From JAUIIK01 sp963745675 (GTDB taxonomy: Bacteria > Chloroflexota > Chloroflexia > Thermomicrobiales > CFX8), in assembly GCA_963745675.1 (NCBI GenBank), contig CAVUYM010000018.1, positions 248,001 to 312,000 of the forward strand: a stretch of DNA of 64,000 bases, written 5' to 3'. Below the pieces are notes generated by a model that made no database searches, was not told the DNA's origin, and saw only the letters and a program-made list of their open reading frames with translations. Below are positions 1 through 9,461 of the stretch, piece by piece (positions within the stretch are counted from its first letter, which is position 1; each line of letters starts with the position of its first letter). A program made the position numbers and the translations under genes.

Positions 1-141
1 ATCCTGGCCCTCGAACGGCTTGTCGAACACATCAAGAGCTATGAGGGCGTCTGGTTTGCCCGTTGCGATCAGCTGGCTGCACACGCTGCCCAGGCAGCAA
101 CGACACCCCTCCATGCTGCTCCGGAGGTGTACGAGGATTGA
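1..141 (+). CDS. Polysaccharide deacetylase family protein, C-terminal fragment
   Basis: The first 46 codons are open from the window edge to TGA at 139-141. The tail (LERLVEHIKSYEGVWFAR, then a C-terminal Ala-rich stretch) resembles the last helix of NodB-fold polysaccharide deacetylases and PuuE-like allantoinases, where a conserved GVWFA segment closes the barrel. The catalytic motifs lie upstream, outside the window, so the substrate cannot be judged. The stop codon overlaps the TTG start of the next gene, which suggests one operon with the downstream kinases. The assignment rests on a short segment. Confidence 0.6.
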   Translation: MLALERLVEHIKSYEGVWFARCDQLAAHAAQAATTPLHAAPEVYED

Positions 142-1142
142 GGCACTTCGACGAGTTGACGACCATCGGTCGAGCACGGCGCCTGCGAGTTCTGGCGCAA
201 TCCGCGCTTGACTCCTACGATCTGGACGTTAGCCGAATCAGGCTGATCAACAACATGTCGAATTGCACTTTTCGAATAGATACGACTGACGGTCGCTCAT
301 TTGCGCTCCGCATCAATCTACCCGGCCGGCGCAGCGTGGAAGAGATTCGATCAGAGTTGCTCTGGCAGGAAGCGATCTGTCTGGAGACGAATGTCGCGGC
401 TCCGATGCCGCTCCGTACGACGACAGGCGATCTGGCCGTATCCGCCGACGCTCCCGGGGTGCCGGAACGACGGCTCTGCAACGTCTCAACCTGGGTGAGA
501 GGCAGGGTATTTTCACGATCAAAGAGTGTTGATAGTTTTCGACGCCTCGGCGTACTTATGGCCAAACTTCACGATCATGGTGAAAGTTACGCGCCGCCGT
601 CCAACTTCAGCATCCCGAAAATCGACACGCTCTTTCCTGCCGAACTACCGGATCTAGTCTTTGGCGACGACCCCGCCGATGAGATCCCAGATGCCTCGCT
701 AGAGTTCATGCACGAGGTGAAGGCCGCACTTGAGATCGAGCTTCGGCGACTGTACACGTCGCACACGGCCCAGATCATCCATGGTGATTTGCACCAGTGG
801 AACGTCCTCGTCGACCGCAACACGCTACACCCAATCGACTTCGAGGATTGCTGCTGGGGTTTCCCCGTCCAGGACATCGCCATTACCTTCAACTACATCC
901 TTCGAGAGGCATGTTACGAGCAGTTCTTCGAGGCATTTCGGTCCGGATACCTGGAGCAACGACCCTGGCCGGAAGAATTTCCAGGGCAGGTCGATTTACT
1001 GCTTGGACAACGAGCAATCGAATTAGTGAACTTGTTGCTCAATTCGCCATATCAGGAGGATCGAGAACTGATACCGGAATATATCGACATCGTTGATAGC
1101 GCCTATCGTCAGCACTTCGAGCGCTGGCGTTTGCTGAACTAA
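138..1142 (+). CDS. APH-fold small-molecule kinase, copy 1 of 3
   Basis: A 334-residue phosphotransferase of the APH / homoserine-kinase-II / SrkA type. HGDLHQWN (about residue 215) is the catalytic loop with the general-base Asp, and PIDFED after it is the metal-binding DFG equivalent. The family transfers phosphate from ATP to small alcohols or amino-sugars; the substrate is unknown. I chose TTG at 138. It follows a GGAGG at 123-127 with normal spacing, overlaps the previous stop, and gives an N-terminus (MRHFDELTTIGRARRL) that aligns with both downstream paralogs. It is intact and shares a GFPVQDIAI segment with copy 2. Confidence 0.85.
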   Translation: MRHFDELTTIGRARRLRVLAQSALDSYDLDVSRIRLINNMSNCTFRIDTTDGRSFALRINLPGRRSVEEIRSELLWQEAICLETNVAAPMPLRTTTGDLAVSADAPGVPERRLCNVSTWVRGRVFSRSKSVDSFRRLGVLMAKLHDHGESYAPPSNFSIPKIDTLFPAELPDLVFGDDPADEIPDASLEFMHEVKAALEIELRRLYTSHTAQIIHGDLHQWNVLVDRNTLHPIDFEDCCWGFPVQDIAITFNYILREACYEQFFEAFRSGYLEQRPWPEEFPGQVDLLLGQRAIELVNLLLNSPYQEDRELIPEYIDIVDSAYRQHFERWRLLN

Positions 1143-1159
1143 CAGATCGAAGGCACAGA

Positions 1160-2186
1160 ATGCAGCCGTTCGCTTTCCTTACCTCGCAGGGCCGCGCGCG
1201 TCGATTGCGTTTGCTCGCCCTGGAGGCGCTGAAAAGCTACGACGTGGAGGTGGCACGGATCCGGTTAGTCAACAACGAGACAAATTGCACGTTCCGGGTC
1301 GATAGTGTCGACGGCGAGATCTATGCGCTACGGGTCAGCCTGCCTGATGTACATTCCATCGCCGAGATCGAAGCCGAAGTTGACTGGCAACTCGCCGTCT
1401 CCCGGGAGACCGACATACCTGTGCCGCGTCCGATCGCAGCTCGCTCGGGCGCCTATGTTGTAACTGCTGGTGCCCGGGGAGTACCTGAAGAGCGGCACTG
1501 TACCCTGTTCAGTTGGTTGCGGGGTCGGGCGCTTGAGGAGGTCGCGTCACCGGAATACTTTCACCGATTGGGAGAACTTGTCGCCAGGTTGCACCGACAC
1601 GGAGCCATGTTCCAACCAGCCCGGCCAGACGACATTCGGCGGCTGGATACGCTTTATCCGCTCCGTGATTCCGAGAAGATTCTGGACGACGCCACGAAGG
1701 AACTCGTTCCGCCCGACACCTACAACATGTTGCTTGCAATGCGGGAGGCTGCAGAACGCGAAATTGAATGGTTATTCGACGGCACGAAAACTCCACAGAT
1801 CATCCACGATGACTTGCACTGGTGGAACGTCATGTCATATCGAGGCAATCTGCAGATTATCGACTTCGAAGATCTCGCCTGGGGTTTCCCGGTCCAGGAC
1901 ATCGCGATTACGCTCTATTACACCGCAGGCCGCGCCAACTATCCGTCGCTTCGAGATGCGTTGAAGGCCGGCTACGAGTCGGTCGCACCGTGGCCGGAGA
2001 TGTATCCCGGTCAGATCGAAATGCTGATGGTGCATCGCGCCGTCGACCTCTTCAATTTCGTGCTCGGCTCGACCTACCGCGAAGACCGGGAAATCCTCGG
2101 CAGACTTCGTTGAGAGCTTCGAGGTTCATCACAGTAAGGTCTTCGAATCCTGGCGTTCTCAGTTCAACGAATCGTTCTACCGATGA
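1160..2186 (+). CDS. APH-fold small-molecule kinase, copy 2 of 3 (frameshifted near its end)
   Basis: A paralog of the preceding gene, 17 bases downstream. The catalytic loop HDDLHWWN replaces HGD by HDD but keeps the Asp and Asn, and IIDFEDLAWGFPVQDIAI carries the metal-binding Asp. The open frame stops at 2113, but the neighbouring frame continues as ADFVESF...KVFESW, matching the C-terminus of copy 1. Removing one G near 2097-2100 restores a protein that ends at TGA 2184-2186, in an ATGA overlap with copy 3. The break is therefore probably a sequence error. Substrate unknown. Confidence 0.82.
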
Positions 2187-3179
2187 AGGACTTTGCTGAA
2201 CTGACCACTCGCGGCAAGGCGCGGCGATTGCGTCCTCTGGCGTTTACAGCTCTGGAGCAATATGACTTTGATGTCGCCAGACTTGAACTGATTCGCAATG
2301 ATCTGAACGGCATTTTTCGCGTTCGCACGTTGGATGGCGTCTCGTACTTGCTGCGCGTCTGTCTTCCAGATCACCACGATCTGGCGACGCTCAAGAGCGA
2401 GGTCATGTGGCTACAGGCGCTTGCGACCGACGGTGAAATAACGACTCCGGTATCCGATTCCGGCCCGCAACGGAGAGATGATTGTGACGGCAAGCGCCCC
2501 GGGCGTGCCCGAAGCGCGGCGCTGTGTCCTGTTCAGCTGGCTGCCGGGCCGCGATCTGCATCGTTCGGCCACGCCCGATGAATACGAACAGCAAGGCCGT
2601 CTGATGGCGCTGCTCCACGAACAGGCGGAGCACTGGCAACCGCCCCCGACATTCCAAGTTCGCACGCTCAATCAGCTCTACCCTTTCGGTGATCCCTCCG
2701 GTTTGCTCGGCGCGGCACATCGGGGTTACTTCGAAGCCGACACTCTTTCCCTTATCCTGGATATGGAAGACAAGATCGGGAGTGAATTGGAGCGGATGTA
2801 TCGGGAGTCGACGCCGCAGGTGATCCACGCCGATCTCCACTGGGGCAACGTCAAGATCAATCGTGGGAAGCTGCAACCGCTCGATTTCGAAGATCTGGCG
2901 TGGGGCTTCCCAATCCAGGACATCGCCATCTCGCTCTTCTACAGCCTGAATGATGAGCGCTTTCCCCTGCTACGGGAAGCGTTTCAACGGGGCTACACCG
3001 CAGTCCGAGGTTGGCCGGAGGAGTTCGACGGTCAGCTCGATCTGCTGATCGTCCACCGAGGGATCGACCTCTTCAACTACCTGCTTACTGTGGACTTTCC
3101 GGGCCAGGATCGTTGGTTCCCCTCCTTCGTCGGAAATATCCACGGACGCTACCAGGAAATGGTTGAAGCCGGAGACTAA
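2183..3179 (+). CDS. APH-fold small-molecule kinase, copy 3 of 3 (frameshifted)
   Basis: The third tandem paralog, starting at ATG 2183 inside the ATGA overlap with copy 2. The N-terminus MKDFAELTTRGKARRL aligns with copies 1 and 2. The frame breaks near 2453: dropping one T in GTATCCGATTCC gives PVPIPARNGEM and joins the two parts. The second part has HADLHWGN (catalytic loop) and PLDFEDLAWGFPIQDIAI (metal site). Three adjacent related kinases with coupled starts suggest duplication within an operon, followed by divergence in substrate or hetero-oligomer formation. The acceptor is unknown. Confidence 0.82.
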
Positions 3180-3312
3180 TCCGCCCCACGTCGTTCGCTA
3201 CGACATTCGTCCACTAGAGCAGCGTCGGCAGATCGCGTAGAATGGCCGATGGAATAGATAACGGGAAATTGGGTGTCTAATGTCGACATCCAACACAAGG
3301 AGGTTGCATCGC

Positions 3313-4945
3313 GTGGCTGAAATGACCGGGGGGCAGGCTATAGTCCAGTCCCTTAAACGATATGGCGTCGATACGATATTCGCCTTGCCTGGCGTCCAGC
3401 TCGACAATATCTTCAACGCACTCTACGACGAACAGGATAGTATCCACGTCTATCACACTCGCCACGAACAGGCGACGGCATACATGGCTATGGGCTATGC
3501 CCAGTCAACGGGTAAGGTCGGCGTCTGTCTCGTCGTCCCCGGACCTGGCTTGCTGAACACAACGGCGGCGCTTTCGACGGCCTACGCGACGAACACGCCG
3601 GTTCTCGCCATTTCGGGCCAGATCAACTCTGACATGATCGACAAGGGCTTCGGCCAGCTGCACGAGATTCCGAATCAGCTGCAGATGATCGCCTCGGTCA
3701 CCAAGTGGGCGTCTCGTATCGACACCCCTGGAGAAGCGCCAGCGATCGTCGCGGAGGCCTTCAAGCAGATGCGCACCGGCCGCCCACGACCGGTCGAGAT
3801 CGAGATGGCTCCGGACATCATGGGACTGGTCGCCGATGTCGAATTGCTCGATCCCGACCAATGGCTACGAACGCCCGGCGGGTGATCCCGATCAGCTCGA
3901 AGCAGCCGCGAAGCTGCTCGGCAACGCGAAGAAGCCGATCATATTCGCTGGCACTGGCGTCCTCGATGCTGGCGAAGAACTGCTGGCGCTGGCTGAAATG
4001 CTCCAGGCTCCGATCGTCGCCTCATCAGGCGGCAAAGGCGTCGTCAGCGACAACCATTACCTGTCGCAGACCTCAACAGCGGCCTACGAACTGTGGATGG
4101 AAACGGACTGCGCGCTGGCGGTCGGCACGCGCTTCAACACGCCGATCTCGCGCTGGGGCATCGACGACGATCTGAAGACGATCCACATCGATATCGACCC
4201 CGAAGAGATCGGGCGACTGCATAAGCCAAACATCGGCATCGTCGCAGATGCGAAAGCGGCCCTGGCCGACCTGGTTGACCGAACCGCGAAGCACAACTCG
4301 GCCCGCGAGTCCCGCAAGGATGAATTGGAAGCGCTCGACGCCCGGGTGCGCGATATGTTCTGGGAAGTCCAGCCCCAGGCTGGATACACCGAAGCGTTGC
4401 GCAACACTCTTCCGGACGACGGCATCTTCGTGACCGAGATGACCCAGGTGGGCTATTTCTCGCGTGACGCCTTCCCGATCTACAACCCGCGCTCGATGGT
4501 CCACTGTGGCTACCAGGGTACGCTCGGCTTCGGCTACGCGACGGCGCTCGGCGCGCAGGTCGGCAACATGGACAAGCGTGTCATCTCGATCAACGGCGAC
4601 GGCGGATTCCTCTTCACCGCACAGGAGCTTTCGACGGCGGTGCATCACAACATCCCGCTCGTTGCGGTTGTCTTCGTTGACGATGCATACGGCAACGTCA
4701 AGCGCATCCAGAAGAACCAGTACAACGGCCGGACGATCGCATCCGATCTGCACAACCCGGACTTCGTCAAGTACGCCGAGTCGTTCGGTATGCCCGGCTA
4801 CCTCGCCGAGACGCCCGAGCAGCTCAGCGAAGCAATCGAAGACGCCTGGAAGCAGGACGGCCCCGCTCTGGTCGAGGTCCCGATCGGCGAAGTGCCGCAG
4901 ATGCGCAGCGTCGCCTGGCAACCGCAGAAGCGACGCGGAGAGTAA
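3313..4945 (+). CDS. Thiamine-diphosphate enzyme, acetolactate synthase-like (frameshifted)
   Basis: About 543 residues in the three-domain layout of the IlvB/acetolactate synthase superfamily. The N-terminal pyrimidine domain has the catalytic Glu in YHTRHEQATAYMA and a VVPGPGLLN loop. The central domain contains KKPIIFAGTGV. The C-terminal PP domain has the ThDP/Mg motif from NGDGGFLFTAQEL to VFVDDAYGNVK. GTG at 3313 is preferred over ATG 3280 because AAGGAGG lies at 3297-3303. One extra base near 3865-3885 (probably CGAACGC for CGACGC) breaks the frame. No small regulatory ilvN subunit follows, so a catabolic decarboxylase or carboligase is as likely as a branched-chain biosynthetic enzyme. 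Confidence 0.8.
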
Positions 4946-4966
4946 GGATAGGGATTAGGGAACAGG
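4939..4966 (+). repeat. Stop-codon-associated GGGATTAGGGAA repeat, copy 1
   Basis: GAGTAA, then GGATA, then GGGATTAGGGAACAGG runs from the stop codon of the ThDP enzyme into the intergenic space. Two further copies lie at 17442-17462 (+) and 17632-17651 (-), each again spanning a stop codon. Confidence 0.6.
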
Positions 4967-5024
4967 TAATAGGGAATAGCAGAAGTCTCGGCTTAATAGG
5001 CCGCTATTCCCTTTACCTGTTCCC
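4958..5024. terminator. Long inverted repeat between convergent genes
   Basis: The left arm 4958-4979 (GGGAACAGGTAA ... GGGAATAG) pairs with the right arm 5004-5024, with one unpaired base in about 21 and a 24-base loop. It lies between the ThDP gene (+) and a convergent kinase gene (-). It may act as a bidirectional terminator, and it contains part of repeat copy 1. There is no clear T-tract. Confidence 0.5.
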
Positions 5025-5032
5025 TCACTTGC

Positions 5033-5890
5033 TCAACCGGACGGCGGGTAGTTCTTCAGCAGTGCTCGTAGGCTGCTGTCCAGCCACTCCATGAGCCCGA
5101 TAGGGCGTTCGCGGCGGGCTACGAGCCAGATCATCTTGCAAAAGCGAAATTCATTGACGTATCTCGATGGGGGTTCAAGCCCCGTTGCTTCGAAGTGCTC
5201 GTCGATGCGACCCATGTATTGATCGATCTGAGCCGGTGAGTAGGCGTAGTCTTGCGGCGTTGCTGGAAAGAGCTCCGGTAGGAGTGTCGCGCTAACCAGA
5301 TCGTATCCAGCGATCCCGGTGGTGACAGTTTCCAGATCGATGACGCCACCTTCACAAACGTTGAAGGCGTGAAAATCGCCGTGGGTGACGACGTTCGGGT
5401 AATGTTGCAGGCGCATCATCACTTCGTCGAACATGTGCACGATCTTGTCGCTAACATCGGGTAGCGCTGAGCAGGCTTGTTCCAGTCTAAGTAATGCTGC
5501 AAACGGTTTGCGGTCAACTGGCCAGCTCGCTGTGGCGATCTGTGCCGAAGCGAATCGATCAATGACTCCCAGGAATGTTTCGAAACTTTCCGGCCGGATG
5601 CTCCCTTGGCTGGCGGTTTCCATATCGAAGAGATCGCCGAAGGTTGTTGGCCCGAGGGATTCTTCGATGAAATAGCGCAATCCGCCGTATTCTCCCTCTT
5701 CAAGAATCCGAGCAACGGGGAAGCTGCAGTCGAGTAGCTGCCGGTGAATCCCCGTTTCGTGCCGCACCAGATCTTCCGGCCCAATCTTCAGATAGGAATC
5801 GCGGCCACGATAGATTGAAACGGCGCCGCGGGTAGCAACCAGCTCATATCCCAACTCTTGAGGGTGAAAATCGTTGCCTTCGATTGTCAT
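5033..5890 (-). CDS. APH-family phosphotransferase
   Basis: A 285-residue intact kinase of the aminoglycoside phosphotransferase fold, only distantly similar to the three upstream copies. THGDFHAFN (about residue 170) holds the catalytic Asp and Asn, and VIDLETVTTG carries the metal-binding Asp. An N-lobe Lys in SYLKIG is consistent with ATP binding. The substrate is not predictable; resistance function should not be assumed, because most APH-fold proteins in environmental bacteria act on metabolites. It is the last of four minus-strand genes in this stretch. Confidence 0.75.
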   Translation of the reverse strand: MTIEGNDFHPQELGYELVATRGAVSIYRGRDSYLKIGPEDLVRHETGIHRQLLDCSFPVARILEEGEYGGLRYFIEESLGPTTFGDLFDMETASQGSIRPESFETFLGVIDRFASAQIATASWPVDRKPFAALLRLEQACSALPDVSDKIVHMFDEVMMRLQHYPNVVTHGDFHAFNVCEGGVIDLETVTTGIAGYDLVSATLLPELFPATPQDYAYSPAQIDQYMGRIDEHFEATGLEPPSRYVNEFRFCKMIWLVARRERPIGLMEWLDSSLRALLKNYPPSG

Positions 5891-5980
5891 TGATGTGCGT
5901 CATCCACCCCTAACCGTCTGACTGATCTCAATACGTTCGAAGATCATCGGTTTCCTGGCACCACGTGGATCGGCTACTGA

Positions 5981-7053
5981 CTACCGGAACTGGCTCAGGC
6001 GCTCATTCGTCTCTGCCACAAGTGTCTCCAGCAGCTCGGCGGCTGGCATCTCGCGCGTAAGTGCGGCTGACTGACCGGACCAGAGCGAACGCAGATCTCC
6101 GCTCTCGTCATCCGACGCACTCTGTACCAGTGGGGTAAACAGCGAAATCTGGGAAGGGAAACGGTGCTGTCAAGCCTTCGGCATCACGAAACGTGTCCAT
6201 GTAGCTGTTGACCAGGCTTCGCGCAGGCTTTCCAGAAAAGAGATTCGTCACGCGAGTCGCGCTGTCGCGAGCATGTGCAAGCGCGTCGCGGTGTTTGGGA
6301 TGTACGCTGGCCTCAGGAGCAGCGCAGAAATGCCGTTCCCATTTGGACCGCGCTCGCTCCAAGCATGAATGCCGCGGCGATTGTGCGGCCATCGACGATG
6401 CCCCCGGCGGCGATGACCGGTATTTCTACCGCTGAGACAACCTGGGGAAGCAGCGCAAACAGGCCGAGCTGTTCCGAAATATCTGCGCCGAGGAAGGTGC
6501 CGCGATGTCCGCCCGCTTCGGTGCCCTGGGCGATGATGGCGTCGACGCCATGCTCCTCCAGCCAGCGGGCCTCTTCAACCGTCGTAGCGCTAGACCAGAT
6601 CTGGCAGCCGGTCTCGCGCACCGCATCCAGAAGATCGTCGTCGGGAAGACCGAAATGGAAGCTGACTACTGCAGGCAGGAGCTTGCGAATCTGTTCGACG
6701 TGATCCCATCCGAATGTCCCGAATGGGATTGAGGGCAACGGAACTTCTCCCAGCCCAGATTCGAAATAGCGACGCTGGAGCCGGACTCGCATCTCACGCC
6801 CGGTCATGTCGACGTCGACGGGGTTTTCATGACAGAAGAAGTTGGCATTGAGCGGTCCATCGCTCAGTTCCCCGAAGGCCTCAATCTGGGCGCCTCCGGC
6901 TTCGGCAGAGATGGTTCCAAGTCCGAGCGACCCGAGTCCACCCGAGTTGCTGACCGCGGCCGCCAGTTCAGGCGTCGACGATCCAGCCATCGGGGCCTGG
7001 ATAATTGGCCACTTGAGTCCAAGACCCTCGGTTAGTACGTTCGATGGCCACAT
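5981..7053 (-). CDS. Nitronate monooxygenase family flavoprotein (frameshifted twice)
   Basis: A TIM-barrel FMN enzyme of the 2-nitropropane dioxygenase / nitronate monooxygenase family, about 355 residues after reconstruction. The start IIQAPMAGSSTPELAAAVSN is the family signature; AQGTEAGGHRG and PVIAAGGIVDGR are the phosphate and FMN-binding loops, followed by GASAVQMGTAFL. The frame breaks near 6313-6330 and again near 6130. The last frame reads on as PLVQSASDDESGDLRSLWSG to TAG at 5981-5983, typical of this family's C-terminus. ATG 7053 has an AAGGAGA site. The role is probably detoxification of alkyl nitronates, but the family is broad. Confidence 0.8.
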
Positions 7054-7101
7054 TCTATTCTCCTTCTACGTAAGTGGTCGCGTCTTCCAGCCCATTGCGC
7101 A

Positions 7102-7878
7102 CTAACTAACGATGGCCAGGACACGCACCGGACTGCCGCTACCATCGACGATCTTGAGAGGCGCTGCGATCACAAGGGCTCCAGTAGCCGGAAGTTGGTC
7201 GAGATTGGCGAGGCTAGCAAGGCCCAGCTTCCCGGCGCCGTGCATGATGTTGTGACAGGGAAAGGGTGGGTCGAATCCACCTGCCTGGCCGGCGTCCGTG
7301 CCGACTGTTTCGACGCCGAAACCGAGGACGTTGCGATCGTTGGCGAGAAGTTGAACGGCAGCTGCACTCGGCCCTGGCGTGTGCGGCCCGTTTTCGTCGG
7401 CGTTGAAGAACGCATCCGGATCTGTCCGTTTTGACCAGTCTGTACGGAAGAGTACCCAACTTCCTGCCGGGATCATGCCGTTCTGTGTCTCCCAGGCTTC
7501 GATATGCGCAGGTTCCAGCAGGAAGTCCGCATCGGCGGTTGACTCGGCGCTGAAATCGAGGACGCAGGCCGGTGCAACAAATTGCGACGTTGGAAGCGTG
7601 TCGGTCGTATTGTTCGACAATTCACTGCCGGTGACCCAGTGGACGGGCGCATCGAAGTGAGTTCCCGTATGTTCGCCGAGGGTGATCGTGTTCCAGTACC
7701 AGGCTGGCCCGGCATCGTCATAACGCGAGATCTGCTCGATCGATAACGGGGGTGACGGGGCAAACATCTCCGGCAAGGCGATCACCGGCGTTTCGGGGCT
7801 AAGTGGAATGGTGAGATCCACGACCCGTGCGTCGCCACTGGCGAGATCCTGAATGAGCCCGGCGAGATTGGTTGGCAT
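7102..7878 (-). CDS. Cyclase-family metal-dependent hydrolase (kynurenine formamidase-like)
   Basis: 258 residues if started at ATG 7878, which has a GAAAGGAAA site. The longer open frame up to 8139 has no family similarity in its extra part. HTGTHFDAPVH (His70, His74, Asp76, His80) is the metal-binding signature of the cyclase / kynurenine formamidase family. RVVDLTIPLSPETPV at the N-terminus and GVETVGTDAG in the middle also fit. These enzymes hydrolyse formamides, isatin or lactam-like compounds. It sits 48 bases upstream of the nitronate monooxygenase on the same strand and may be co-transcribed. Confidence 0.82.
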   Translation of the reverse strand: MPTNLAGLIQDLASGDARVVDLTIPLSPETPVIALPEMFAPSPPLSIEQISRYDDAGPAWYWNTITLGEHTGTHFDAPVHWVTGSELSNNTTDTLPTSQFVAPACVLDFSAESTADADFLLEPAHIEAWETQNGMIPAGSWVLFRTDWSKRTDPDAFFNADENGPHTPGPSAAAVQLLANDRNVLGFGVETVGTDAGQAGGFDPPFPCHNIMHGAGKLGLASLANLDQLPATGALVIAAPLKIVDGSGSPVRVLAIVS

Positions 7879-8456
7879 AACATTTCCTTTCACCAATGGT
7901 GACCAGTCTGTACATACCAGGCATTCTAGCCCCGCCGGAACGTTGGTCGTCCAAAATGGGAGTCGATTGGAAACGTGAATTGGCCCAGGTTGCGGATCAT
8001 TGCTACGACGGTCTTCCGGCATCGGTCGGCTAGAGACGGACTGAGTGTCATCAAGACGCAAGTGAGTCTGCAGAATCAAGAGTTCGATCCGGCTGTGCCG
8101 ATTGACATCCGCTCCCTGGAAGATACAAGCGCTTACCAAATGGCATCCCGAGGCACGAGGGGTCTAGCAACCCACCCGTCTGGCTCGGCTGTAGCCAGAT
8201 CCTTCACTGCGCAAGGCCTCCGTTCAGGATGCCATCAGTGAGCGTTTGGGTTTGCCGGGGAGAACGTGTTGGCCGATAGATCTGGCATTAGCAACCTGGC
8301 CGTTTGTATCAAGCGACACCTCTCTATAGACCTTTTCGTTCTCCACGTTGATAAGGAGCAATCAGACGCAGCAAATTGTGCGTGGTGATCGTTCTACTGC
8401 CTATTTGCTCGATTTCGAAACGAGGAGGCTGACGCGGTCAGTCTTGGGCCAGTAGG
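7879..8456. other. Intergenic region with a decayed repeat
   Basis: This 578-base stretch between two minus-strand genes contains no ORF with recognisable protein features and no tRNA-like fold that I can see. Its only structured element is the short inverted-repeat unit at 8141-8234. Confidence 0.5.
8141..8234. repeat. MITE-like intergenic repeat with GGCATCC ends
   Basis: A 94-base unit bounded by TGGCATCCCGA and TCAGGATGCCA (10 of 11 bases inverted). The interior contains GGGTCTAGCAACC and CAGATCCTTC, which resemble short extragenic repeats seen scattered in environmental bacterial genomes. It is noncoding, and only one copy lies in this window. Confidence 0.45.
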
Positions 8457-8804
8457 CTAGGAGCCGGTGAGCGAAAAGCGAGCCCGTTTGACGAGGGTTG
8501 CGAGTCCCCAGTAGAAGATCACCGCGACCACCCAGCTCAGAATATTGTTGATGAATGCGTCCCAGAATCCGATCAGACCAACGATCGTGAAGTAGTCCGC
8601 AACGTCGGAGAGCCACCTCCAGGTGCGTCCGCTATCGAACAACCAGATGCCGGCCAAGCCGATCAGCGTCATGACGATCGTTCCAATGAGCAGTTGATTG
8701 TATGAGAGCGTCCCGACCATCGCCGCTAGAATCGTCACCACGCCAGTGCCGGTCAGAATCGACATCGCTAGCTGTTTTCGCGTTCGCTGCCGGCCAAACA
8801 TCAT
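8457..8804 (-). CDS. Small integral membrane protein, unknown function
   Basis: 115 residues with about three hydrophobic segments: SILTGTGVVTILAAMVG, LLIGTIVMTLIGLAGIWLF and ILSWVVAVIFYWGLATL. The N-terminus MMFGRQRTRKQ is basic and therefore probably cytoplasmic. I do not recognise the family. The two adjacent ATG codons lack a strong ribosome site, so the start is uncertain by one codon. It precedes the intergenic repeat region and follows another unknown gene on the same strand. Confidence 0.5.
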   Translation of the reverse strand: MMFGRQRTRKQLAMSILTGTGVVTILAAMVGTLSYNQLLIGTIVMTLIGLAGIWLFDSGRTWRWLSDVADYFTIVGLIGFWDAFINNILSWVVAVIFYWGLATLVKRARFSLTGS

Positions 8805-8895
8805 TGCGATTCAACCCCATCTCGAACGAGATGTTGTTTTCGTGGTCGCCGTAGAAGATGGCATTTCGCTACGAATGGTGAGGTCAACTGAACGA

Positions 8896-9330
8896 TCAAG
8901 TCCTCAAGTGGGCCGGTTTGAGATCATCTTCCGTCGTTCGTGGCGCATTGTCCTGAATCATGCGCCGAATCTCATCGGCTGAATGTTCGCGCAACGATGC
9001 GACCCATTCCCGGTCGTTGAAGAAGAGATTGATGTCGAAGGCGAAGGCTTCGCGTCGTTCCGTCTCAACCCACCATGTATAGAGTTCGTCCAGAAAATCA
9101 AGGTTCGAGGCCTCAACACGAAAGAGGGAGACACCCTGTCCCCGCAAATAGGCGAGCGGTTCGCTGAAAAAGACGCGTGCGCCGGAACTATTGTCGATGA
9201 TTTCCCGGATAGGATCGTGGTGACGGGGACTGGACCGAAGGGTGAAACGCATCGAACCAACCGAGTCTGGACGCGTATGTTTTGGTTCGATCGGTGGAGC
9301 CGGAGTTCTACGAAACTTGATCCCGAACAC
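8896..9330 (-). CDS. Hypothetical soluble protein
   Basis: 144 residues starting with GTG at 9330, preceded by GAAGGA at good spacing. It has no signal peptide or membrane segment. The first 35 residues are basic and Pro-rich; the rest is mixed helix and strand with acidic and aromatic patches (ELYTWWVETERREAFAFD). I do not recognise it. It lies downstream of the L28/L33 pair on the same strand, but a hairpin at 9401-9427 separates them, so it is probably transcribed apart. Confidence 0.5.
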   Translation of the reverse strand: MFGIKFRRTPAPPIEPKHTRPDSVGSMRFTLRSSPRHHDPIREIIDNSSGARVFFSEPLAYLRGQGVSLFRVEASNLDFLDELYTWWVETERREAFAFDINLFFNDREWVASLREHSADEIRRMIQDNAPRTTEDDLKPAHLRT

Positions 9331-9400
9331 GTGTAATCCTTCTTCTTCGTCCGTCTAGCTGACTCGATTGTACGCGAACGGCGCGATCTGGCGTACGAAA

Positions 9401-9427
9401 ACCGCGCTCCCGAAATGAGAGCGCGGT
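9401..9427 (-). terminator. Intrinsic terminator after rpmB
   Basis: A perfect 9-bp stem (ACCGCGCTC with GAGCGCGGT) and a 9-base loop. Read on the minus strand, it follows the L28 stop and is succeeded by TTTTCG. Confidence 0.7.
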
Positions 9428-9461
9428 ATCGCTGATCTGCCAGAGTGGACGGTTGAGATAT

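Noticed and set aside
4073..4921. 282-codon minus-strand ORF opposite the ThDP enzyme gene
   Set aside because: Antisense shadow of a clear enzyme gene; composition is typical of high-GC mirror frames and there is no family motif.
4951..4980. Telomere-like GGGATTAGGG repeat
   Set aside because: Only one or two units, internal on the chromosome and attached to stop codons; there is no array.
5033..5890. Aminoglycoside resistance gene
   Set aside because: Only the general APH fold is evident; no resistance-specific residues can be claimed, and such proteins are common metabolite kinases.
7431..7924. Repeated 14-mer TGACCAGTCTGTAC at 7432 and 7910
   Set aside because: One copy is coding (TDWS in the cyclase); two occurrences 480 bases apart without symmetry are not enough to call a site.
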